A stretch of DNA of 24,047 nt from a virus (IMGVR_UViG_3300020475_000032:1-24047), one strand, 5' to 3'. Shown: positions 14,435 to 22,002, numbered from the stretch's first letter. Numbers and translations: made by a program. Notes: generated by a model not told the origin, from the letters alone.

Positions 14435-16065
14435 TACACTAATTTGTAAATAGCAACTGCAGCAGAAGGTACTGCATCAACTCCACCAACCGGAGCACCG
14501 TATGGTGCTATTGAAGTTATTGCACTTGTTGCAACCATCTTTAAGGTTATAACAGTATTGTCTACAACAACTAAAGGGAAACCTAAATTCCAACCATTTG
14601 GAGTAGCAGTTCCCGTTACCTGTACTGTTTCAGTTTCTCTAAATTGAGAACTTGCAGTATATGGTGCTAATAAAACGGCTGCATTAGATGCAACATCATT
14701 ATTACTAAAGTTACAACTAAAGTTTATAAAATAGTTACCTGCAGTTGCAAAAGTAATTTCTCCTGTCTTAGCAATAGAAACTCCTGTATAACTTGCTGCA
14801 GGACCAAAAGTTACATTCCTCATTGCAGTAGTTCCTACTTGTGAAGAACCTGTTTCTTTTGATTGATTCTCAGTAATTTTTTGCCAACCTGATGCAGCAC
14901 CACCACCACTGTATTGTGGAATATTTAAAACTGATGTAGCTGAATTATAAGTTGCTGCTCCTGACGTTCCTGTTGTCGTTAGACTAAGTTCATTTACCCA
15001 AGCAGTTGAATAATTGCTACCTGAGATAGTATCAATTTTTAATCTTTGATTAAAAGCTGCCGGTGCAGAACCCGGTAATATTAGATTAAAAGCACTTCCT
15101 GTTGCCGGTGCTTGTATTCCTATTGATTCAGGAGTTGCTCCTTTAGAAGTTCCTGTTTCAAGTTCTAGTTTACCACCTGTTGTACTACCATTACCATCAA
15201 TTTTTATTATACCTTCTTGATTTGTAGGATTATCAGATTTACCTACTTGTAATGTAGCATTCGATTTATCAAACACAAAATTTGTACTTGCTCCAAAAAC
15301 ACCACTATCATTAAACTGAACTTGTGTATCACTACCTGCAGGTGTACCACTACCTCCTGCGTTAGTTGGAATATTTAAATTTCCTGCTGCATCTAAACTT
15401 GCTGCACCTGAACCTGTAGTAGTTAAATTAAGTGCAACTTGTTTATCATTAAAGGTATTCCAATCTGTAGAATCTAAATATCCATCACCTGAAGCATCAG
15501 CTTGTGATATACTTATAGTTGGATTATTACCTCCTGAAGATGCAATAGGAACTTGTCCATTTACAGATACAACTCCACCACCTCCACTTCCATTAGATGC
15601 AAGTGTAACTTGCCCTTTAGCGTTTACTGTGATGTTTGCATTGGTATAACTGCCCGGTGTTAAACCTGATATAGAACTTAGAGCAACCTCTACAATACCT
15701 GTATTTACTCCTTTAAAATCTAACTCAGTGCTTTTGATTTCTAATGTGTCAGTAGTTTCATTTATTGCTTGGTCAGTACCTGACGTTCCTTTAAAAGTCC
15801 ACTTATTAAAAGTTGAACCTCCTGTTTGAGTTAAAGTAATAGTTGTACCTGAAGCACTTACTGAAAGACCTCCTGCACCAACAATATCTAATACACCTGT
15901 TAGTCCATTTAATGACTGTACTGAACTACTTCCACCCGGCACAAGAGCAATAATATCTGATATCTTATAATTGAGTGTAATGTTTTCATCATCAACATTA
16001 GTTCCAATTAATTTATCATTTATAGTTGGTTGTGCATCTATTGCGTAAGTAGCTATCTTTGCCAT
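14434..16065 (-). CDS. Tail fibre protein with C1q/TNF-like C-terminal domain, 543 aa
   Basis: The N terminus (MAKIATYAIDAQPTINDKLI followed by GTNVDDENITLNYKISDII) resembles the adapter at the start of the 244-aa fibre (NITGSDKLLGTDSGTGRTK, FSLQDVIDFL), suggesting a shared attachment unit. Residues about 45-390 are Gly/Ser/Thr-rich beta repeats with VSVNGQVPIASSGGNNPTIS and NANITVNAKGQVTLASNGSG. The last 150 residues, beginning GWQKITENQSKE, contain alternating strands (GEITFATAGNYFINFSCNF, VDNTVITLKMV) as in C1q/TNF-like trimeric jelly rolls used by fibre tips to bind receptors. It starts sharing one base with the 83-aa gene stop at 16065. Most likely a receptor-binding trimeric fibre. Confidence 0.8.
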   Translation of the reverse strand: MAKIATYAIDAQPTINDKLIGTNVDDENITLNYKISDIIALVPGGSSSVQSLNGLTGVLDIVGAGGLSVSASGTTITLTQTGGSTFNKWTFKGTSGTDQAINETTDTLEIKSTELDFKGVNTGIVEVALSSISGLTPGSYTNANITVNAKGQVTLASNGSGGGGVVSVNGQVPIASSGGNNPTISISQADASGDGYLDSTDWNTFNDKQVALNLTTTGSGAASLDAAGNLNIPTNAGGSGTPAGSDTQVQFNDSGVFGASTNFVFDKSNATLQVGKSDNPTNQEGIIKIDGNGSTTGGKLELETGTSKGATPESIGIQAPATGSAFNLILPGSAPAAFNQRLKIDTISGSNYSTAWVNELSLTTTGTSGAATYNSATSVLNIPQYSGGGAASGWQKITENQSKETGSSQVGTTAMRNVTFGPAASYTGVSIAKTGEITFATAGNYFINFSCNFSNNDVASNAAVLLAPYTASSQFRETETVQVTGTATPNGWNLGFPLVVVDNTVITLKMVATSAITSIAPYGAPVGGVDAVPSAAVAIYKLV

Positions 16066-16316
16066 TATTCAGTTTTTATATTTTCTTTTTCACTTATAAC
16101 TCCTGTTTGGACATCAATTCTATTATCGACTCCATACTTTTTAGTTAATTTAGACTCGACCTCCGAGTAGTCTTTTTTCAAGTCTGTTATCTGAATTAAA
16201 ACTTGTTGTTTTGATAATTCAGTATCAGCCAATTTTAACTTTAGTTGATTGAATGCATTCAACATAGATTGAATTTGCTTCAATTCGTTTTCGGTTACTT
16301 TTTTTTGTTTCGCCAT
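16065..16316 (-). CDS. Coiled-coil protein of the tail-fibre block, 83 aa
   Basis: Residues 1-60 form a single heptad-type helix (TENELKQIQSMLNAFNQLKL, then LADTELSKQQVLIQITDLKK), and residues 60-83 (YGVDNRIDVQTGVISEKENI) are short and beta-like. Small coiled-coil proteins of this shape occur beside fibre genes in aquatic phages and may act as fibre-assembly chaperones or connectors, but I know no proven function. It is preceded by a -7 element at 16348-16355, and its stop overlaps the start of the 543-aa fibre gene by one base (TAATG), so it probably opens the transcript covering the fibre and the accessory cassette. Confidence 0.75.
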   Translation of the reverse strand: MAKQKKVTENELKQIQSMLNAFNQLKLKLADTELSKQQVLIQITDLKKDYSEVESKLTKKYGVDNRIDVQTGVISEKENIKTE

Positions 16317-16347
16317 TTTATGTAAATTTAATTTAGATTAATAAGTA

Positions 16348-16355
16348 CAAAGATA
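16348..16355 (-). promoter_or_regulatory. -7 promoter element TATCTTTG before the fibre/accessory transcript
   Basis: The minus strand reads TTTTACTATCTTTGTACTTA in the gap after the 395-aa fibre gene, about 30 bases before the ATG at 16316. It matches TAnnTTTG and is overlapped by a perfect inverted repeat (16353-16375). There is no -33 TTG at the usual spacing. Confidence 0.62.
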
Positions 16356-16375
16356 GTAAAATATATCTTTACTAT
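16353..16375. repeat. Inverted repeat overlapping a -7 element
   Basis: ATAGTAAA (16353-16360) and TTTACTAT (16368-16375) are perfect complements around ATATATC. The repeat begins two bases past the stop of the 395-aa gene and shares three bases with the -7 element. Without a T tract it is a poor terminator and could be an operator; AT richness makes chance possible. Confidence 0.45.
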
Positions 16376-16377
16376 AA

Positions 16378-17565
16378 TTAAAACGTACTAGCCTCGTAGA
16401 CTCTATATCTAATCTTTATTTTGAGTTCTGTAAATTGAGAAGGTAAAGTTCCTGAACCAATTTTATGTATCATAGTTTTTTGATTACTCTTATACCCTCT
16501 TTGTGTTAAAGGTACATCTCTTGATTGTAATCCTATTGCTACATTCTTGCCTATATTATTAAGTTGAGTTGTAGTGAATGCTGAAACTACTGCAAAAGAA
16601 TTATCAGGTGAAGCTTGTCTTAATTCAAAACCCACATTTCCTGATGTGCTATAGGTGCTTGTAGCTACACATAAATATGTGGTATCTAAAATTACTACAA
16701 ATGAATTTGCAGTTGTTGAAGAACCTTTTAATATTTCCATTCCACTACCACCAAACCCTGCATTTATAGCTGCTCTTGTAACGGTTATCGTTGCTTCTTG
16801 GTCTCCTCTTACTACAGTACCCGAAGTGTCTACTGCTAAATGAGCCAATGTATCAGCCGATGCTGCTTGATAGTTTTGATTAGGATTTACAGCAGTTCCT
16901 GAACTTCCATTAAAAGTTGCAGTTGCAGAGGCAGTATAATTATCAAGTGTAAAACTACCATTCATTACTGAACTTCCATTATCTTGAGTCATCTTAAATG
17001 CACTTAGTCCACTAGATGATGACCATCCGGCTAATTTATTTGTTGTTCCTGAACCTGTAGTATAACCTGCACCATTTGTCAATTGGTTATTATTGGTTAG
17101 AGTATTATTAATTGTAATTGTTTGAGCACTACCTTGGTTTACACTAAAAGAACCTCCTCCTCCAAGATTAGTACCTGCATTAATAGTAATAGTTCCATTA
17201 CCAATTGATGAGGATGTTATATACCCTGCACCATTTGTCAAACTTTTATTGTCTGTTATATAGTTGGCATTAGTTGCTCCTGTATATCCTAAGTCACCAA
17301 GAGTTAGGGTTCTTTTATTAAACCCTGTTATAACCCCACTACTTAAAGCAAGTGTCTGAAGAATATTAGCACCTGATGTATTACTATAATTAGTGCTAGT
17401 TCCTATAACAGTATTACCACTAGATGTTACATAACCTGCACCATTTGTTAGTTGGTTATTATTGGTAGGAATAGTTGTGTTAGTAAATGCATTAGTACCC
17501 AAAGATGTGCCATCGACTTTGATGTCGTCAGCAACATCAATTGCTTCTTTAAACTCTATTGCCAT
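16378..17565 (-). CDS. Tail fibre protein with short repeats, 395 aa
   Basis: It begins MAIEFKEAIDVADDIKVDGT, which parallels MAIKFLDAIDLNGLEITNVL of the upstream 691-aa fibre, so the two share an N-terminal type. Residues about 30-165 hold repeated NNQLTNGAGY or LTNGAGY units (at least four) and Gly/Ser/Thr-rich strands (GTITINAGTNLGGGGSFSVN). From about residue 235 the sequence becomes a globular beta domain (DQEATITVTRAAINAGFGGS, then ELKIKIRYRVYEASTF at the end), likely a receptor-binding or trimerising tip. It follows the 691-aa gene after nine bases. The repeats are also visible at DNA level (17066-17097 and 17435-17466). A host-range determinant is plausible. Confidence 0.78.
   Translation of the reverse strand: MAIEFKEAIDVADDIKVDGTSLGTNAFTNTTIPTNNNQLTNGAGYVTSSGNTVIGTSTNYSNTSGANILQTLALSSGVITGFNKRTLTLGDLGYTGATNANYITDNKSLTNGAGYITSSSIGNGTITINAGTNLGGGGSFSVNQGSAQTITINNTLTNNNQLTNGAGYTTGSGTTNKLAGWSSSSGLSAFKMTQDNGSSVMNGSFTLDNYTASATATFNGSSGTAVNPNQNYQAASADTLAHLAVDTSGTVVRGDQEATITVTRAAINAGFGGSGMEILKGSSTTANSFVVILDTTYLCVATSTYSTSGNVGFELRQASPDNSFAVVSAFTTTQLNNIGKNVAIGLQSRDVPLTQRGYKSNQKTMIHKIGSGTLPSQFTELKIKIRYRVYEASTF
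17066..17097. repeat. 32-bp direct repeat in the 395-aa fibre gene (copy 1; copy 2 at 17435-17466)
   Basis: The unit starts CCTGCACCATTTGT and ends TTGGTTATTATTGGT on the plus strand and occurs again at 17435-17466 with two differences; the first 14 bases occur a third time at 17225-17238. It encodes the NNQLTNGAGY protein repeat. Recombination between copies could lengthen or shorten the fibre. Confidence 0.75.
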
Positions 17566-17574
17566 TATTTAATT

Positions 17575-19650
17575 TTATCCTATTTTCTGTAGCATATAAG
17601 CAAATGCATTAGATGCAGGAGTTTTAGCTACTTTAACTGTTATTTGAGATACACTTGTTCTTTCAACTTTACATTCAACCGTATCATACGGAGATGCATT
17701 AGAGTATATCTGAACCATTACATTTCTAGTATTTAAACTGTGACTTATCGTCATACTTGTTGCACCACCAATAGTTCCTGTTTGTTGTCTACTTGTAGAA
17801 GAAACACAACTGTGAACCTCAGTACAGAAATTAGTAACTTGTGATGCTGCAATTGCAATAGCATTTTCTTTTACTGTTGTTACCCTACCTTTAGCATCAG
17901 TAGTTATTTCTAGTGATTTAGCTGCTCCACCTTTTGTTGCTGCACTACCTACTGCAGGTAAGCTTACTGCTCCTGATGAAACACTTAATCCACCTGCAGT
18001 TGGGAAATTAGCAATACCCTGAACTGTTGCAGTTGCAACATCAATGTTCTTGTTAATCTCTGTCCAATCACCTGCATTTACAGGATTGTCTTGTTGTGCA
18101 ATAATTAAATCACCAACCTCTAGTGTAGGACTCCAGAATCCTGCAGGACTTCCTGTACCTGCTACGGTTACTGCATAAGTAAATCCTTTCTTAATTGAAG
18201 TACCTGTTGGTGCTGCAGTTGTTGCATCATATCCACCTTGATAGATTAATGCTCCTGAACCTGCAAACGTAGTGTCTACATAGTTTTTGTTAGCTGCATC
18301 TGTACTTGCAGTTGGTGCTGCTAACGACTTTATCTGATTACTGTTTAAATCTAAATCACCTGTTGGTTTTGCAAACTCATTTAGAGTAATAGATTTTACT
18401 TGTACTTTTGCATTAGAACCACTAACACATCCAATTAAATAATCTGTTGATGCTATTGCATCTTCCTCATCTAGTTCACATAAATCAAGATTAATAGTTA
18501 CTGTATCAGTAGCACCTACCGATGTGTCAATACCTTTACTTCCTGAAATGTCTAATGTGTTTCCATTAGAAATTGTTTGATTAGTTCCTGAATCAGCAGT
18601 AAGAGTAAAGCTACTCATTGTACCCGGAGCACTACCTGCAGTAATTGAGGTAACGTGACCCTGAGCATTTGTGATTACTTGTGAAGGATAATTATAAGTA
18701 CCTGCAGTTCCGTAACTGTCGTGATTTATAGTTACTTTATCAGTAGCACCTACAACACCTGATAATGCAGTACCACCACTAATAATTAGTGTTTCACCGT
18801 TTGTTATAGTTTGTTTAGTACCACTATCTGAATTAACATCAAAAGATGTCATTGTTCCTGAACCACCCGTACTCGCTGCAGTTACTCTACCTTGAGCATC
18901 TACAGTAATATTAGCTGAGGTATATGAACCTGCACTAACACCTGAAGGAGGCATTTCAATATCAATCGTTCTTGCAGTGCTTGTATCCCAAGTTAATGTA
19001 GATGATGTAAGAGTAACAGTTTGTCCTGAAGAAACTGAGAAAGGTGATTTACCATCAGTAAAAGAGAATCCTGAGAATCCTGCAGGGATAGTTGCCCAAG
19101 AGTTATCACCTCTTAAATATGTAGTTGCACTAGGAGTTCCTGTTGCAGAAAGACTATAAGATAAGTTTCCTGAAACTGTAATTGGTCCACCTGAACCTGA
19201 AATAAATGTAGAGTTACTTGTACCTACTGAAGTAACAGTACCTGAATTATTGGAGAATGGCAAGTCTTCAACATTAGCATACTGTATATCATTGGATGAA
19301 ACATCAGAGTACCAAATTTTATCTGTTGCTGCTACAGTAGCACCTGCAGCATTTTTAGCTTTAAGTATAGCGTTAGATGCAGAACCATATTCTATTGCAA
19401 CTGTTACTGCACTTGTTCCGGTTATTTTAATACCGTCTCCTGCACTTATAGAATCAATATTACCTGAGCCATCTAATTCAACCCAAGCATTACTAACATC
19501 ATCATAATATTTTATTGTACCGGCAGCATCGTCATAAACGATTTGTCCACCTCCTAAATTTGAACCGGGTGTTCCGGTAACATTTTGCAATAGTACATTG
19601 GTTATCTCTAAACCATTTAAGTCTATTGCATCTAAAAATTTTATTGCCAT
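17575..19650 (-). CDS. Long repetitive tail fibre protein, 691 aa
   Basis: The 691-aa protein is Gly/Ser/Thr-rich beta sequence. Residues 265-311 and 344-390 are two copies of a roughly 47-residue unit (GTMTSFDVNSDSG... and GTMSSFTLTADSG...) ending GATDKVTINHD and GATDTVTINLD. Residues 401-425 (STDYLIGCVSGSNAKVQVKS) resemble the DKLIGT adapter at the start of other fibres in this window. LDLNSNQIKSLAAPTASTDA and ANKNYVDTTFAG near 434-464 match a repeat type common in phage fibres. The C terminus holds MTISHSLNTRNVMVQIYSNA and ends AYMLQKIG, an assembly-type end shared in style with the 244-aa protein. The longest fibre here, probably the main adhesin shaft. Confidence 0.8.
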   Translation of the reverse strand: MAIKFLDAIDLNGLEITNVLLQNVTGTPGSNLGGGQIVYDDAAGTIKYYDDVSNAWVELDGSGNIDSISAGDGIKITGTSAVTVAIEYGSASNAILKAKNAAGATVAATDKIWYSDVSSNDIQYANVEDLPFSNNSGTVTSVGTSNSTFISGSGGPITVSGNLSYSLSATGTPSATTYLRGDNSWATIPAGFSGFSFTDGKSPFSVSSGQTVTLTSSTLTWDTSTARTIDIEMPPSGVSAGSYTSANITVDAQGRVTAASTGGSGTMTSFDVNSDSGTKQTITNGETLIISGGTALSGVVGATDKVTINHDSYGTAGTYNYPSQVITNAQGHVTSITAGSAPGTMSSFTLTADSGTNQTISNGNTLDISGSKGIDTSVGATDTVTINLDLCELDEEDAIASTDYLIGCVSGSNAKVQVKSITLNEFAKPTGDLDLNSNQIKSLAAPTASTDAANKNYVDTTFAGSGALIYQGGYDATTAAPTGTSIKKGFTYAVTVAGTGSPAGFWSPTLEVGDLIIAQQDNPVNAGDWTEINKNIDVATATVQGIANFPTAGGLSVSSGAVSLPAVGSAATKGGAAKSLEITTDAKGRVTTVKENAIAIAASQVTNFCTEVHSCVSSTSRQQTGTIGGATSMTISHSLNTRNVMVQIYSNASPYDTVECKVERTSVSQITVKVAKTPASNAFAYMLQKIG

Positions 19651-19666
19651 AATTTCTTTTTTTTAT

Positions 19667-20401
19667 TTAATTGCAATAAGCTTCTCCCGAAAACTTATTA
19701 GCAAAAGTAACTGTTAATCTATTTTTATTAATATAATCCACCCTTCCAAAAACTGTTTCCTTTAATGAGTTCACCACACTTACTGAGGGGAACTTATCTA
19801 AGTTATGTGTTATATCCCATTGAAAAGCAGGAACTCCTTGTGAAAAAACAAATGTTTTATCTCCTCCTGTTGCCGATGGATTATATTGTAACAAAGATAT
19901 AAAATATTCTTCATCCTTTTCAAAGCTGCCACTTGAGGCAATTATTGATAGTCCAATATTATAAAAGCTAGTTTCAGTTGGATTTTGTACAGAACTATCC
20001 CAATTAAATACTGCAAACTTACTTATGTCGTGTACATTAGTAAGTAAAACTATAGAACCAACTAATGCTGAATAGAATGAAGATATATCTCCTGCTTTAG
20101 GTTGGCTTACATATTTTAATGAATATGCACTTAATAAAAATCCTGTTAAAGTGCTGAACGGAACTGTGTCTCCTTGGTTAGGACTAAATGATAAAGAACC
20201 CTGTTTTCTAGGGTCTGCTGATGTTGGAACTTGAAAAACATATCTTAAAGTTTGTGAATCAATAGCTGCCGACTTATTTAAAAAGTCTATAACATCTTGC
20301 AAGGAGAAATTTTTAGTACGACCCGTTCCGGAGTCTGTTCCTAATAATTTATCGCTTCCTGTGATATTAACATCTAGTGGATATAACTTTATTTTGGACA
20401 T
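19667..20401 (-). CDS. Tail fibre-like protein, 244 aa
   Basis: It starts MSKIKLYPLDVNITGSDKLL, followed by GTDSGTGRTKNFSLQDVIDF, the same adapter type as the 543-aa fibre N terminus. The middle is mixed alpha/beta with little repetition. Residues about 200-244 (FQWDITHNLDKFPSVSVVNS, VFGRVDYINKNRLTVTFANK, FSGEAYCN) match the HNLxKxPSVxVxxS C-terminal unit of many phage fibres. The gene is first after the lysis cassette and has its own -7 element at 20415 (TACCTTTG), 13 bases before the ATG. It probably forms a short fibre or a base segment that holds longer fibres. Confidence 0.78.
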   Translation of the reverse strand: MSKIKLYPLDVNITGSDKLLGTDSGTGRTKNFSLQDVIDFLNKSAAIDSQTLRYVFQVPTSADPRKQGSLSFSPNQGDTVPFSTLTGFLLSAYSLKYVSQPKAGDISSFYSALVGSIVLLTNVHDISKFAVFNWDSSVQNPTETSFYNIGLSIIASSGSFEKDEEYFISLLQYNPSATGGDKTFVFSQGVPAFQWDITHNLDKFPSVSVVNSLKETVFGRVDYINKNRLTVTFANKFSGEAYCN

Positions 20402-20414
20402 CAGAAGTTTTTTA

Positions 20415-20422
20415 CAAAGGTA
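20415..20422 (-). promoter_or_regulatory. -7 promoter element TACCTTTG before the 244-aa fibre
   Basis: The minus strand reads TCCTTACCTTTGTAAAAAAC in the 38-base gap between holin and fibre, matching TAnnTTTG, about 13 bases before the ATG at 20401. It would give an almost leaderless transcript for the fibre block. No -33 TTG is visible at the usual spacing. Confidence 0.58.
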
Positions 20423-20439
20423 AGGATTTTATTTCAGGA

Positions 20440-20835
20440 TTATTTTTTGGAGTCACTATATGACTTCATCATTTTTTCACCTGTTCTTCCAATAACATAA
20501 CCACCTATACCTAATTGTAATAAGTTCCAAAATTCATTTTCTAGTTCAGGTATTCTTAAATCAAATAAAGGTGCAATAAATTTTACATAGATAACTATAA
20601 AACCAAAAGCTAACATTAATATTGGTCTCCAACTTCTTTGAAGCCAATTACCTTTTGCTTCTGTAACTATGATTTCAGTTTGCATTTTCTGCAACTCTAA
20701 TTCTTTTTGAATTAAGATTTGTTTGATAGCATTTTCTGCTATCATTTTTTCTTCTTTAGATGTAAAGAGTTTGTCTAGTCCACCCATTATATCTTTTACT
20801 ACACTTCCTCCGAACCATTCAACTATTTTTTTCAT
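20440..20835 (-). CDS. 3TM-type holin, 131 aa
   Basis: The N-terminal 60 residues are amphipathic helix (IVEWFGGSVVKDIMGGLDKL, then charged KEEKMIAENAIKQILIQKEL). NWLQRSWRPILMLAFGFIVI (63-82) opens the first membrane segment, continuing to about 91, and EFWNLLQLGIGGYVIGRTGE (101-120) the second, followed by a basic tail. A W-L-Q-R-x-W-R-P entry to the first membrane segment is characteristic of the 3TM-type phage holin family. Its ATG overlaps the amidase stop by 17 bases, so both are made from one message. It would collect in the inner membrane and release or activate the endolysin at the end of infection. Confidence 0.85.
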   Translation of the reverse strand: MKKIVEWFGGSVVKDIMGGLDKLFTSKEEKMIAENAIKQILIQKELELQKMQTEIIVTEAKGNWLQRSWRPILMLAFGFIVIYVKFIAPLFDLRIPELENEFWNLLQLGIGGYVIGRTGEKMMKSYSDSKK

Positions 20836-21256
20836 ATTCTTTTTCGCTTATATAACAATATTCTTCTGTAGCATCAAAACTTGGACAAGCTTTATTTGCA
20901 AAGTCTCTATGTCCGTGAACTATGCTATCGGTGTGAGTAGCTTTTAATGTAAGCAACAAAGCTTCTAAGCTTTCTTTTTGTGCTTCTGTTCTAGTGTCTT
21001 TAGGTGTTTTTCCGTCAGACTCTACCCCTCCAATATAACAAATTCCCAAACTGCTTTTATTGTATTGTCTACAATGAGCACCGGGAACATTATCTTTTCT
21101 TCCTTTATGTATTGAACCGTCTAGATAGACGATATAGTGGTATCCCACATCTCTCCATCCTCTTCCGTTAACGTGCCAATCTCTAATAGTATCAACCGTA
21201 ATGTGTTGTCCTTCTCTAGTTGCTGAACAGTGTACTATTAATTTTTCAATTTTCAT
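20819..21256 (-). CDS. N-acetylmuramoyl-L-alanine amidase (T7 lysozyme-like endolysin), 145 aa
   Basis: The 145-aa enzyme is a compact amidase_2 domain. KLIVHCSATREGQ gives Zn ligand H9, GWRDVGYHYIVYLDG carries catalytic-type Y39, and HGHRDFANKACPSFD gives H116, K122 and C124, the same set and spacing as T7 lysozyme (H17, Y46, H122, K128, C130). NNxSxGICYIGG at 66-77 is also typical. It hydrolyses the amide between N-acetylmuramic acid and L-alanine in peptidoglycan. There is no signal peptide, so export depends on a holin. It overlaps the 56-aa membrane protein upstream by 11 bases and the 3TM-type holin downstream by 17. The T7-like N-terminal tail that inhibits RNA polymerase is not evident. 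Confidence 0.93.
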   Translation of the reverse strand: MKIEKLIVHCSATREGQHITVDTIRDWHVNGRGWRDVGYHYIVYLDGSIHKGRKDNVPGAHCRQYNKSSLGICYIGGVESDGKTPKDTRTEAQKESLEALLLTLKATHTDSIVHGHRDFANKACPSFDATEEYCYISEKEYEKNS

Positions 21257-21416
21257 CTTTGCCTTTCTGCTGCAATAACCAAAACTTATACCCCGTATAT
21301 ATAATAGAAACTAGGAGTAGAAGAATTTTTAGTATCATTTCGATTTGCGAGAAAGAAATTGCGAGAGCACTTACATTAAGTAAGTATAGTTTTATGTCTG
21401 ACATCCAATTATTCAT
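21246..21416 (-). CDS. Small membrane protein, holin candidate, 56 aa
   Basis: ATG at 21414-21416 opens a 56-codon frame: MNNWMSDIKLYLLNVSALAI, then a tract with QIEMILKILLLLVSIIYTGY (24-43), ending LQQKGKDEN. It has two hydrophobic stretches (about 9-21 and 27-43) with a short polar turn SFSQIE and a charged C terminus, the profile of a short two-segment holin. It overlaps the amidase start by 11 bases, the usual place of a phage holin. The cassette would then hold two membrane proteins, this one and the 131-aa 3TM-type protein; one may be an antiholin or pinholin. No database family is recognised. Confidence 0.65.
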   Translation of the reverse strand: MNNWMSDIKLYLLNVSALAISFSQIEMILKILLLLVSIIYTGYKFWLLQQKGKDEN

Positions 21417-21486
21417 TTTTTATATATTCATAAATAATTTCGATATTGTCTCCTAACGTACTTGTAGTTGTATAATAATTTTTCAT
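21409..21486 (-). CDS. Leader peptide-sized ORF before the lysis genes, 25 aa
   Basis: ATG at 21484-21486 opens 25 codons (MKNYYTTTSTLGDNIEIIYE, then YIKNE) ending at 21409-21411, overlapping the start of the 56-aa gene by eight bases (ATGAATAA arrangement). The overlap suggests translational coupling, and the mix of Thr/Tyr/Ile is protein-like, but the frame is too short to prove. It may be a real small protein or a leader that sets lysis-gene translation. Confidence 0.3.
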   Translation of the reverse strand: MKNYYTTTSTLGDNIEIIYEYIKNE

Positions 21487-21514
21487 ATTCTTATTGATAT
21501 TGCGATTCCTAATG

Positions 21515-22000
21515 TTACCATAATGCTATTATGTCTTTTGCAGTAGTGTCTGTTGCCCAAACTTTTTTAACTTGAACAGGAACAAACCCAACAGGCATTG
21601 CCTTAAATGTTATTGTTGAACCACCGATTGTTGTTACTTTTAAATCTCCTGTCTCACCTACATACAATACACATCCATTGTTTGCATCATCTGCACCACT
21701 AGCAGGATTAGCTACATATATAATGTAGGTGTCACCACTTACCATTATTGCAACATTAAGCATAAGGGTATTATCATCTATAACTTCGATGACAGTTGCT
21801 GATGCTCTATTTGTTGTGTCATAAACTATATCTCCTTCTTTTATTCCTGCTTTAACAAAACCTGCATTACTGTCTACAAGTTTAGAACCCGAAGTGCTTG
21901 TTGCTGCTCCTTCTGCTGCTATATTAGGAAATGGTACATTAGCATTGTCAGACCTAAAAACGTCAACTGCTATATATCCTTGTAATTTTTGATAACTCAT
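21515..22000 (-). CDS. Virion decoration / head-fibre-type protein candidate, 161 aa
   Basis: This beta-rich protein starts MSYQKLQGYIAVDVFRSDNA. Residues 41-59 (LVDSNAGFVKAGIKEGDIV) and the following ATVIEVIDDNTLMLN form a small beta unit that also occurs in the 320-aa ring protein. The C-terminal part, GCVLYVGETGDLKVTTIGGS, TITFKAMPVGFVPVQVKKVW and TDTTAKDIIALW, fits a short terminal-domain type common in aquatic phage virions that I remember as decoration or head-fibre-like, without a tested member in mind. No membrane or export signal. It is the last of the small-protein run and precedes the lysis cassette by 28 bases. A virion component is likely; attachment site unknown. Confidence 0.72.
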   Translation of the reverse strand: MSYQKLQGYIAVDVFRSDNANVPFPNIAAEGAATSTSGSKLVDSNAGFVKAGIKEGDIVYDTTNRASATVIEVIDDNTLMLNVAIMVSGDTYIIYVANPASGADDANNGCVLYVGETGDLKVTTIGGSTITFKAMPVGFVPVQVKKVWATDTTAKDIIALW

Positions 22001-22002
22001 AT

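Noticed and set aside
18264-18271. TAnnTTTG match (TACGTTTG) on the minus strand inside the 691-aa fibre gene
   Set aside because: Mid-coding, not followed by a gene start; matches of this loose motif are expected by chance in AT-rich coding DNA.
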